DNA of 20,508 nucleotides from CAXMNX01 sp964194845. GTDB taxonomy: Bacteria > Pseudomonadota > Alphaproteobacteria > Rhodobacterales > Rhodobacteraceae. The first letter of the stretch is position 1, and each line of letters begins with the position of its first letter. The notes under the pieces were generated by a model. That model worked only from the letters and a program-made list of their open reading frames with translations. It did no database searches and was not told where the DNA came from. Below, in pieces: positions 14,006 to 20,508 of the stretch. A program made the translations under genes and the position numbers. The DNA is taken from positions 1-20,508 of the forward strand of contig CAXMNX010000087.1 in the NCBI GenBank assembly GCA_964194845.1, read 5' to 3'.

Positions 14006-14054
14006 TCGAACGCGAATATTGATACACAATGGTTTATTGACAACGCAAACTGCT

Positions 14055-15071
14055 TTAGTTGTTCTCGGCCGGTAAATCCCTGGCCTGTCTGTGTTTTGCA
14101 GACTTGCCGCGGAGCCATTTTGCAAACGACCTTAACCGCGCGCCGAGGGACGGGGAGATAAACTGGACAATTTCTATAAAGTATCTTGCGATCTCAATCG
14201 GGCTCAAAGCAAATTTTGCGATTGTCAGATATAGGTGCGACCGCGGCACCATATCGGGATGTCGGCCTGCAATCTCGATCAGGTGAACCAACAGATTGAT
14301 GCGTTCCAAAGATGAGAACCGGCTGGAGTTGTTGCCTTGCCAGCGGGTCCTTTCGCTTCGATTTTCAAGCGCCATGGACTGCTGTTGATGAAAGCGATTG
14401 AAGAACGTCGTGCTTTCATCAATTCGCAGTTTTCCAAAAAGCAGCATTTCGGCGATTAATGCGCCATCTGATCCATAGTAGTGATTTCGGTGCAGCGACG
14501 AGCGGGCAAGCTGATCGGCGCGGAACAATCCGAATATCGGAAAGCAGCTGCCGGCACCTTTCATGGCACGCAAGAAACGGTTGGCCGGATTATCATCGAG
14601 GTTTTCGCGCATGGCAAAGCCCTGCATCTCGATAATCTCGGAGGTTTCGTCGATACATAGTTTCTGGGCAAATGCGATGCTGACCGAAGGTTCGCTGTCG
14701 AGAATTGCCACCATCTTGCGCAGAAAGTCAGGGCTTAGTTTGTCGTCGTGGGCCATCCATTTGACGTATGTCCCGCGCGCCAGGCGAAATCCCAGGTTAT
14801 AGTTTTCAGCCGCACCGATATTTTTTTCGTTTCGGACATAGCGAATGCGCGGGTCTGACGCGGCGCGTCGGCGGACGATGTCTTCGGTCGCATCGGTTGA
14901 TGCGTTGTCGGTTACGATCAGTTCGTAGTCTTCGAAGTTTTGCTGGCTAACGGAGTCCAGGGCTTCCTCGATGAAATTCGCGCCGTTGAAAACAGGCATA
15001 CAGACGCTGACGCGCGGCACGATATATCCGTCGGTGTTTCCCATGTTTTCGTTTAGCCGTTCGTTTTGCAT
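14055..15071 (-). CDS. Family 2 glycosyltransferase
   Basis: A 338-aa GT-A fold transferase. The nucleotide-sugar domain starts at about residue 20 (VSVCMPVFNG), continues through TDNASTD (54-60), and has the metal-binding acidic pair in HDDK (109-110). KWMAHDDKLSPDFL is typical of family 2 enzymes. The C-terminal third is helical and basic (FAKWLRGKSAKHR) and may bind the membrane or a lipid-linked acceptor. It should transfer a sugar from a nucleotide donor to a growing polysaccharide at the cytoplasmic face; donor and acceptor are not readable. Parts are strikingly AT-rich for this window (23 of 60 G+C at 14161-14220 by hand count), a sign of transfer. The ATG at 15071 has little ribosome-site support, as does an alternative ATG at 15044. 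It is the last gene of the sugar cluster. Confidence 0.85.
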   Translation of the reverse strand: MQNERLNENMGNTDGYIVPRVSVCMPVFNGANFIEEALDSVSQQNFEDYELIVTDNASTDATEDIVRRRAASDPRIRYVRNEKNIGAAENYNLGFRLARGTYVKWMAHDDKLSPDFLRKMVAILDSEPSVSIAFAQKLCIDETSEIIEMQGFAMRENLDDNPANRFLRAMKGAGSCFPIFGLFRADQLARSSLHRNHYYGSDGALIAEMLLFGKLRIDESTTFFNRFHQQQSMALENRSERTRWQGNNSSRFSSLERINLLVHLIEIAGRHPDMVPRSHLYLTIAKFALSPIEIARYFIEIVQFISPSLGARLRSFAKWLRGKSAKHRQARDLPAENN

Positions 15072-15074
15072 GTA

Positions 15075-15176
15075 TCAACGCAGAACCCAAAATTGCGGCC
15101 AATTCGCGGCGTGTTTTTTGAGAACTTGGGCACGAGCTTTCGAGGCACCTGGCGAATGGGACTTCATTGCACTCAT
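15075..15176 (-). CDS. Possible 33-aa leader/micro-ORF coupling two sugar genes
   Basis: The 101-base gap between the second methyltransferase and the glycosyltransferase holds an open frame of 33 codons. Its ATG overlaps the methyltransferase stop (ATGA), and its TGA ends 3 bases before the glycosyltransferase ATG. The product would be small and basic, ending in NWPQFWVLR. It is not recognised. The exact abutment at both ends suggests either translational coupling to a glycosyltransferase gene that lacks a ribosome site of its own, or chance. The longer frame it belongs to overlaps the methyltransferase and is not family-like. Confidence 0.3.
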   Translation of the reverse strand: MSAMKSHSPGASKARAQVLKKHAANWPQFWVLR

Positions 15177-16387
15177 ATCACGCTCAATTCGGGCAGCTGT
15201 TCGCCCAGCACCAGAAATTCCGGACTGAGGCCAAGGGTATTGCAGGAGGATGCAATCTCGGTGGTATAAATTCCGTTCATGACAACCACCCGTTCGGGAT
15301 TGAACTTGCCCAGATCGTCGGCGTGGGACACTGGGGTCGCGACACCGGGAATATAGCGACCGCTGCGGTGCGGATTGATGTCGACGATGGCATCTACATC
15401 GTCGTGCGACTGGGTGGCGTGCAGAAAGGCAATGCATTTCGAGCCCGATCCCCAGATCGCGGTATTGCCACGCACAGGTTGCATTTTGTCGCGCCACCGG
15501 TCGATCAATGCCGGGATGTTCCGCTGAAAACGGCCCACAATGCCAAGCGCTTGCGCGACGCTGTCTTCAATGTCGTGGCGGCGGTCTTTGCGCGCGTCAG
15601 CACTTGCTTCGGCGAGCAGGTACTGGCCGCCGTATTCGCGCCAAAGCCGGGTGACACCAAAGCCGGCGCCGCGAAGCGCGCGCGCTAATGATCCTGGCGT
15701 GAAATAAGAGGCGTGCTCGTAGTAAATGTCTTCGAAGGCCAGATCCTGAAACACCCGCGTCGCACAAGGCACTTCGATGAAGACGACGGCGTTATCGTTT
15801 CTGGCGGCGTGGCGGTGCAACAGCGATAAATGCCCGGATATGTCGTGGATATGCTCAAGCGTATGGCGGTGGCAGATCAGGTCTGCGGGCAGGTGGGTGT
15901 GATCGGCTGAGTAATACTCGGCGATCAGGCGCGTTGAGCCGCGATTTGGCTGCGGCACCCGACCGGGAACGACGCTGGGGTCGATGCCGATGGTCTGGAT
16001 GTCGCCGACCTCTGCGAGCAGAGCCAGAAAATCGCCTTTGCTGCAACCGATCTCGACCGCCCGTTTGCCGTGCAACTGATGACGTTCGACCAGCGTTTTG
16101 GCGAGATTTCCGGCGAACGAATTGAAAGTGGGCGAGAAGGACTGCTGGTCTTCGTAGTCGGGCGAATAGGCCGACCATTTCGGATCGAAATCCACGTTTG
16201 TCACAAACCCACAGGCCAGACAGGGCGCCAGCCGCACGCGGCCTTTGGGAAAGTCCAGCGCTTCTTGGGCAGACGAAAGCAATATGCAGGAATGAACCGG
16301 AACGGGGCCTGTTTCATAGAAGACATCGCCAAAGCCGCCGCCGCAGGCCGGGCATTTATCCATAGATTGCGGCAAGTCCCCGGTCAT
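15173..16387 (-). CDS. C-methyltransferase-like SAM protein, second copy
   Basis: A 404-aa protein with the layout of deoxysugar C-methyltransferases. Residues 12-59 form a zinc-ribbon-like pair (CPAC and CLAC). The SAM-binding domain begins with VEIGCSKGDFL (111-121), and CHRHTLEHIHD and YYEHASYFTPGSL follow. The C-terminal domain has AIWGSGSKCIAFLH, the second nucleotide-fold module of this family. The three-domain order matches the TylC3/NovU type, which methylate C-3 or C-5 of an NDP-keto-sugar. The loop is YEHASYF where characterised enzymes have YHEH-type residues, so activity or position may differ. The ATG at 16387 overlaps the stop of the first copy (TGATG); a later ATG at 16363 is possible. 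The two copies are clearly divergent, so they probably do different jobs. Confidence 0.78.
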   Translation of the reverse strand: MTGDLPQSMDKCPACGGGFGDVFYETGPVPVHSCILLSSAQEALDFPKGRVRLAPCLACGFVTNVDFDPKWSAYSPDYEDQQSFSPTFNSFAGNLAKTLVERHQLHGKRAVEIGCSKGDFLALLAEVGDIQTIGIDPSVVPGRVPQPNRGSTRLIAEYYSADHTHLPADLICHRHTLEHIHDISGHLSLLHRHAARNDNAVVFIEVPCATRVFQDLAFEDIYYEHASYFTPGSLARALRGAGFGVTRLWREYGGQYLLAEASADARKDRRHDIEDSVAQALGIVGRFQRNIPALIDRWRDKMQPVRGNTAIWGSGSKCIAFLHATQSHDDVDAIVDINPHRSGRYIPGVATPVSHADDLGKFNPERVVVMNGIYTTEIASSCNTLGLSPEFLVLGEQLPELSVI

Positions 16388-17655
16388 CAAAGCGACACAC
16401 CGGCAAGTTCGCCGGAAATCTCGCGGAACTCGGGAACCGGTATCAGAAAGCGGCCGCCGCATTCTGTGTAGGCTTGATTTTCGGCGACAATCTCGTTTGC
16501 AAAATTCCAGGCGAGGATCAGGATCGCATCCGGCCTGTCGGATTGAAGCCGCTCAGGCGCGACGATTGGTATTCGCGTCCCCGGCATTTCGAGCCCTTGT
16601 TTCCATGGGCTTTTGTCGACGATGAAATCTATGTCTTCGGCGTCAAGCCCGAAGTAGTGCAAAAGCGTTGTCGCCTTTGCGGCGGCACCATACCCCGCGA
16701 TGCGCTGTCCTTCGCGCTTCAGGGCCGATATTGCACCCGCCGTTTCGCGTCGCATTGCTTCGATCCGCGACAGAAAGCTGTCGTAAAATTCGATGCTTGA
16801 GACACCCCTTCGGGTTTCCTCTGCCAGCAGCTCGATCAGGCGGACGCTGGTGTCAGGCGCGCGCGAGATGAAAAGCCTGAGCGATCCGCCGTGGATCTTT
16901 GTGCGTTCTGCGTCGTTCAGATGCAGGCCATGGCTGGCGAAAAGTGGTACCAAGGCGGTGAGCGACAGATAGAGCAGGTGCTGGTGGTAGATCGTGTCAA
17001 ACGCACCATGGTTGATAAGGTCGAGAAGATACGGCGCTTCGAGTACCGCGACGCCATCTGGTGCCAGGATATTGGCAATTCCGGCGACAAAATCACTGGT
17101 GTCGGCGACGTGTGCCAAAACGTTATTTGCAAGGAACAGATCCGCCTTTCGACCCTGCGACGCCAGATCGCGCGCCAGATCGGCCCCAAAAAATTCGTGA
17201 ATTGTCTCGATGCCGCGGTCGCGGGCAACCCGGCCCGGGCCTTCGGCGGGGTCGATGCCAAGGGTTGCAATGCCGTGCGCGCGAAACATCTGAAGCATAT
17301 AGCCGTCGTTCGACGCCGCTTCGAAGACCAGATGATCGGCGCCAAGCCCCAGACTGGCCACGAGATGTTCGGCGCTTTGCCGGAAATGCGCCACAAGTGC
17401 CGGGGAAACGGACGAGTAATAGGGATAATTTGCCGGAAAGAGAATTTCAGGCGGCAGCGTCTCGCGGATCTGGCAAAGCGCGCAGTCAAGGCAGTGCGAA
17501 AGCGTCAGTGGTGCGCTTAGTTCCGGGCTGTCGTCGCCCGGCGACATCAGACGATCGGCGATCGGTGTCTGGCCGAACGATCTTAGATCGACGAGGCCGG
17601 AGCTGCCGCAGGATCTGCAATGGTCGATGCGATGAAGGATATCCGCCTTCGTCAT
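16387..17655 (-). CDS. Sugar C-methyltransferase family SAM protein, first copy
   Basis: A 422-aa protein of the three-domain sugar C-methyltransferase type. The N-terminal zinc module has CRSC (13-16) and CLDC (55-58). The PIADRL and FPANYPYYSSVSPALVAHF segments are hallmarks of the family. The SAM-binding start is FEAASNDGYML (111-121). YHQHLLYLS (223-231) occupies the place of the catalytic YHEH, with Gln for Glu. HGGSLR (255-260) and the C-terminal GYGAAAKATTLL (321-332) follow. Characterised relatives methylate a keto-sugar nucleotide at C-3 to make branched sugars. The sugar here is unknown. Its ATG overlaps the SDR stop (ATGA) and its stop overlaps the next methyltransferase, so translation is coupled across all three. 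The changed Glu is worth attention. Confidence 0.85.
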   Translation of the reverse strand: MTKADILHRIDHCRSCGSSGLVDLRSFGQTPIADRLMSPGDDSPELSAPLTLSHCLDCALCQIRETLPPEILFPANYPYYSSVSPALVAHFRQSAEHLVASLGLGADHLVFEAASNDGYMLQMFRAHGIATLGIDPAEGPGRVARDRGIETIHEFFGADLARDLASQGRKADLFLANNVLAHVADTSDFVAGIANILAPDGVAVLEAPYLLDLINHGAFDTIYHQHLLYLSLTALVPLFASHGLHLNDAERTKIHGGSLRLFISRAPDTSVRLIELLAEETRRGVSSIEFYDSFLSRIEAMRRETAGAISALKREGQRIAGYGAAAKATTLLHYFGLDAEDIDFIVDKSPWKQGLEMPGTRIPIVAPERLQSDRPDAILILAWNFANEIVAENQAYTECGGRFLIPVPEFREISGELAGVSL

Positions 17656-18710
17656 GCGACCTTCGCTTCTTCGGTGCGGCGCAGGCTGGGGGTCAGTTTC
17701 CCGGTGCTGATCAGGTGGCGGATGTGGGCGACGCGCTGATACCGCGCGCCTTCGAAATCAGCGACTTTTACGTCGTTTTCCACGAACGCATCGCGGAGTT
17801 CTGCGATGCCGCGTTCAAGCGACCATCGCGGCGCGAAGCCGATGCTTTTAATCTTTGTGCAGTCGACGCGATAGGTGCGCGTGTCGACAATCTTTTCGGG
17901 TGAAAATACAATTTTTGCGGTTGGAATTGCCGCTTCGACCATTGCCGCCACGTGGCGGATTTGCACACAGTCCTCGTTGCGCCCGACGTTAAATGCCTTC
18001 CGGTGAACAGCCGAGCGTTCCGCCGAGATGGCACAGACAAACGCGCGCGCCATGTCTTCGGCGTGAACCAGCGGGCGCCAGGCGCTGCCGTCGGATTTCA
18101 ATCGAACCTCGCCCGTTGCGACGGCCCAGGCCGTCAGGTTGTTCACAACAAGATCGAAGCGAATGCGCGGCGACGCTCCGTAAGCGGTGCCGCTGCGCAA
18201 ATAGGTCGGTGAAAAGTCGGCGTCAGCCAGCTTGTCCAGCTCTTCCTCGCTTTTCATTTTGGAGGTGGCATAGGGCGTCACGGGATTAAGCGGCGATGCC
18301 TCGGTTAGCCAGCCTTCGCCCGCGGCACCATAGTTCGAGCAGCTTGATGAGAACACGAACCGGCGCACACCGGCTTCTTTGGCCAGCTTTGCAAGCCGAA
18401 CCGTGGCGCGCAGATTAATCTCGTGCGTAAGCGTTGGATCAAGGTCGCCCAATGGATCATTGGATAGCCCGGCCAGATGAATGACCGCATCGTGCCCATA
18501 AAGCTGTGAAAGCGTTACATCGCGGATATCAACCACGCACCCCGGTGCCGGAACTGGGGCGGAGCCAAAGGTACATTCGCGATACAAATCCGCGTCAACG
18601 CCGGTGACATCATAGCCCGCGTCCTGAAGAAGCGGGACCAGACGACAGCCTATGTAGCCGCGATGACCTGTGACAAGGATGCGCTTTCGTCCGCTTTCCA
18701 CGTTGCACAT
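17652..18710 (-). CDS. NAD-dependent epimerase/dehydratase (extended SDR)
   Basis: A 352-aa extended short-chain dehydrogenase of the nucleotide-sugar type. The Rossmann motif TGHRGYIG is at 14-21. HLAGLSNDP near 79 and SSSCSNYG near 121 contain the conserved Ser. The catalytic pair is Tyr147 and Lys151 (YATSK). RPLVHAEDMARAF and FNVGRNE follow as in sugar epimerases. It should act as an epimerase, dehydratase or reductase on a sugar nucleotide, probably CDP-linked given rfbF next to it; the exact reaction cannot be read. It does not look like the CDP-glucose 4,6-dehydratase RfbG. The ATG at 18710 has AGGAGA 6 bases upstream, which decides the start although it overlaps the end of rfbF by 61 bases. 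Its stop overlaps the next gene by 4 nt. Confidence 0.85.
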   Translation of the reverse strand: MCNVESGRKRILVTGHRGYIGCRLVPLLQDAGYDVTGVDADLYRECTFGSAPVPAPGCVVDIRDVTLSQLYGHDAVIHLAGLSNDPLGDLDPTLTHEINLRATVRLAKLAKEAGVRRFVFSSSCSNYGAAGEGWLTEASPLNPVTPYATSKMKSEEELDKLADADFSPTYLRSGTAYGASPRIRFDLVVNNLTAWAVATGEVRLKSDGSAWRPLVHAEDMARAFVCAISAERSAVHRKAFNVGRNEDCVQIRHVAAMVEAAIPTAKIVFSPEKIVDTRTYRVDCTKIKSIGFAPRWSLERGIAELRDAFVENDVKVADFEGARYQRVAHIRHLISTGKLTPSLRRTEEAKVA

Positions 18711-19462
18711 GGCGCGTCTCCTGTATCCCAAATCTTATTGAGCAAACGTTTGTCGCGAAGCGTGTCCATGCATTGCCAGAAACCGTCATGCTTGAAAGCC
18801 ATCAACTGTCCATCGCGGGCAAGCTGTTCCAGCGGTTCCTTCTCAAAGGCTGTGTCAGGGCCTCCGATATAGTCAAACACACCCGGCTCGAGCACAAAGA
18901 AACCGCCGTTAATCCATCCTTCGGCTGCTTGCGGCTTTTCGTTGAACTCGGTGATGTGATTGTCTTGCAGCTCGACGTGTCCGAAGCGCGCGGGCGGGTG
19001 GACAACGGCCATCGTCGCAAGTTTTCCGTGCGCCTTATGAAAGGCAAGCAACGCATGAAGATCGATGTCTGAAACGCCGTCACCCCAGCTCAGGAAAAAC
19101 CGCTCGCGTCCAATTGTATCGGCAAGCGCTTTCACGCGGCCACCGGTATTGGTGTCGAGGCCGGTTTCAACCAGGTCGATATTCCAATCAGGCGTCTGCT
19201 GATAGAACCGCCGGACCTCGCCAGAGCCGGTCGATATTTTTAGATCACCCTGGTATTGGGCAAGCTCGATCATCCAACGTTTGATCACGTCGCCCTTGTA
19301 TCCAAGTGCAATGGCGAATTCTTTGAAACCATGTGCATAGTAGTGCATCATGATGTGCCACAGGATCGGTTTTTCGCCAATCTCGATCATTGGCTTCGGT
19401 CTGACGTCTGTTTCCTCGGCAAAGCGCGTGCCCCAGCCGCCCGCTAAAATTGCTACCCTCAC
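18650..19462 (-). CDS. rfbF: Glucose-1-phosphate cytidylyltransferase
   Basis: A 270-aa sugar nucleotidyltransferase. It joins glucose-1-phosphate and CTP to give CDP-glucose, the entry to 3,6-dideoxy and branched sugars. The N terminus VAILAGGWGTRFAEETDVRPKPM holds the nucleotide-binding signature. KPILWHIMMHY, GYKGDVIKRW, SWGDGVSDID, RFGHVEL, FNEKP and WINGGFFVLE follow, and this pattern separates RfbF from dTTP-using RmlA. The start is taken as the GTG at 19462, with GGGGGA just upstream. The frame begins four codons earlier at another GTG. The tail is a little longer than the usual 257 residues and overlaps the SDR start. It is the first gene of the sugar cluster. No 4,6-dehydratase gene accompanies it within the window. 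Confidence 0.9.
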   Translation of the reverse strand: MRVAILAGGWGTRFAEETDVRPKPMIEIGEKPILWHIMMHYYAHGFKEFAIALGYKGDVIKRWMIELAQYQGDLKISTGSGEVRRFYQQTPDWNIDLVETGLDTNTGGRVKALADTIGRERFFLSWGDGVSDIDLHALLAFHKAHGKLATMAVVHPPARFGHVELQDNHITEFNEKPQAAEGWINGGFFVLEPGVFDYIGGPDTAFEKEPLEQLARDGQLMAFKHDGFWQCMDTLRDKRLLNKIWDTGDAPCATWKADESASLSQVIAAT

Positions 19463-19466
19463 AACA

Positions 19467-19472
19467 TCCCCC
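19467..19472 (-). promoter_or_regulatory. Ribosome binding site that fixes the rfbF start
   Basis: GGGGGA lies 4 bases before the GTG at 19462. It overlaps the earlier in-frame GTG at 19474-19472 and so cannot serve that one. The upstream stretch 19475-19698 is AT-rich, with TATATAT at about 19490, and probably holds the cluster promoter. No -35/-10 pair is convincing, and no gene is seen there. Confidence 0.5.
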
Positions 19473-19698
19473 ACTCAAAACTAGTTACAATATATATCCT
19501 CAGGTTGAACGAATTTTAGCAATTCTGCAACTAAAACGACCCATAATCCCGCAACCAGAGACAATGTTTTGGTGGCATCCGTATTGTCCCGGGCGGCAGT
19601 CGAACAGGTTGTGCCAGTGCGCCGCGCAAGACACACGGACGGCTTATGCAACGCCAAATCGGGCGGTCTAGCGCTTCGCTGCCCTGCAAAAGGCGCCT

Positions 19699-20508
19699 TT
19701 ACTCCAACTCCACCAGCAAATCCTTGGCATCAATCTGGCTGCCTGGCGTCACGTGTACGGCTTTGACCACGGCGTCGCGTTCAGCATGGATGCCGGTTTC
19801 CATTTTCATGGCTTCGATGGTCAGCATCAGGTCGCCTTCTTTCACTTCGCCGCCCGCCTGGATCACGACAGAGGCGACAACCCCCGGCATCGGTGCGCCG
19901 ATGTGTCCGGGGTTGGAAGCGTCGGCCTTCGGTCGCGAGACCTGCGCTGCCTTTGACGACCTATCCGTCACGCGGACCACGCGCGGTTGGCCGTTTAGCT
20001 CGAAGAATACCTTGGCGATGCCTTCGTTATTGGTTTCCGCGATCGCCTGACAACGGATCTCAAGGGTTTTTCCGGGGTCGATCTCGGCCGAGATTTCGTC
20101 GCCGGGCGCCATGCCATAGAAGAAGGTATTTGTCGGCAAGGTGCGCACGGGACCATAGGTCGAATGGCGGTCCATATAGTCGAGGAATACCTTTGGATAC
20201 ATCAGAAATCCGTTCAGATCCTCGTCATCGACTTCGTAGCCATCCAACTGGTCCGACAGGCCCTTGCGCGCTTTTTCGATATTGACAGGTTCCGCGTGCA
20301 GACCGGGACGGTCGGTCGATGCAATTTCGTCTTTGAGGATCTTTTTCTGGATCGCCGTCGGCCATCCGCCCGGTGGCTGACCCAGATTGCCGCGCATCAT
20401 GTCGATGACACTGTCGGGGAAGGCGACTTCTTTTTCTGAATTTTCAACGTCTTGCCGCGTCAGGTTTTGACTGACCATCATCAATGCCATGTCGCCCACG
20501 ACCTTGGA
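19699..20508 (-). CDS. pyc: Pyruvate carboxylase, C-terminal part (truncated by window edge)
   Basis: The last 269 residues of pyruvate carboxylase, open to the right edge, so the biotin carboxylase domain and most of the carboxyltransferase domain lie outside. The enzyme makes oxaloacetate from pyruvate and bicarbonate with ATP and refills the TCA cycle. The segment starts in the end of the carboxyltransferase domain (SKVVGDMALMMVSQNL, then SVIDMMRGNLGQPPGGWP). The allosteric/tetramerisation linker with FLMYPKVFLDY and YGPVRTLPTNTFFYG comes next. The biotin carrier domain carries EAMKMET, where the middle Lys is biotinylated, and ends in DLLVELE. Nothing in the visible part is broken. It points toward the sugar cluster in the same direction, with 236 bases between, and is not functionally linked to it. 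Confidence 0.95.
   Translation of the reverse strand, partial: SKVVGDMALMMVSQNLTRQDVENSEKEVAFPDSVIDMMRGNLGQPPGGWPTAIQKKILKDEIASTDRPGLHAEPVNIEKARKGLSDQLDGYEVDDEDLNGFLMYPKVFLDYMDRHSTYGPVRTLPTNTFFYGMAPGDEISAEIDPGKTLEIRCQAIAETNNEGIAKVFFELNGQPRVVRVTDRSSKAAQVSRPKADASNPGHIGAPMPGVVASVVIQAGGEVKEGDLMLTIEAMKMETGIHAERDAVVKAVHVTPGSQIDAKDLLVELE

Noticed and set aside
16500..17903. Several long plus-strand frames opposite the methyltransferases
   Set aside because: They have no family resemblance and run antisense to two intact, motif-complete genes.
1..20508. CRISPR arrays, insertion sequences, toxin-antitoxin or phage-defence genes
   Set aside because: No regularly spaced repeats, no transposase frames and no recognisable defence domains were seen. 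The recombinase fragment is the only mobile-element gene.

Overview
The window looks like chromosomal DNA of a marine-type alphaproteobacterium of the Rhodobacteraceae (Roseobacter group). This is an inference from the mostly GC-rich coding, the separated hisB-hisH and hisA-hisF-hisE blocks, a copA-cueR copper operon and the protein families present. No 16S gene or other taxonomic marker is present, so the genus is not resolved.

Layout. (1) 1-2.8 kb: the 3' end of a large serine recombinase runs in from the left edge and lies next to tRNA-Tyr(GTA). It is followed by a membrane-anchored SRPBCC-fold protein and the 23S rRNA 2'-O-methyltransferase rlmB. (2) 2.9-3.6 kb: a Tat-exported YHS-domain protein, then an intergenic stretch that folds like a small RNA with an intrinsic terminator. 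(3) 3.6-7.6 kb: histidine biosynthesis on the minus strand (hisB, hisH, then hisA, hisF, hisE). The two blocks are separated by a DUF2147 exported protein read in the opposite direction. (4) 7.8-9.4 kb: an OmpR-type response regulator and a compact histidine kinase, divergent from hisB. (5) 9.5-12.4 kb: a copper-export operon (copA P1B-ATPase, then cueR) with a textbook MerR-type promoter: 19-bp spacer and a dyad between -35 and -10. (6) 12.5-13.9 kb: tRNA-Gly(GCC), an exported DUF2314 protein and a VOC/glyoxalase-like protein with an uncertain start. (7) 14.0-19.5 kb: a tightly packed minus-strand sugar cluster: rfbF-type cytidylyltransferase, extended SDR, two C-methyltransferase-type proteins and a family 2 glycosyltransferase. 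(8) 19.7-20.5 kb: the C-terminal part of pyruvate carboxylase, running off the right edge.

How it fits together. The his genes supply most of the middle of the histidine pathway: HisE, HisA, the HisH/HisF synthase and the HisB dehydratase. copA/cueR is a self-regulated copper detoxification unit. The sugar genes very probably make and transfer a branched (C-methylated) nucleotide-sugar-derived residue for a surface polysaccharide. Their overlapping reading frames and the AT-rich glycosyltransferase suggest a mobile, strain-variable cluster. No IS element or CRISPR array was seen, and no gene-free stretch longer than 300 bases occurs. I found no clear evidence of a wholly new system. The best leads are the folded RNA at about 3.49-3.57 kb, the helically phased TGCA repeats in front of the two-component system, and the paired methyltransferases with a possible micro-ORF in the sugar operon.
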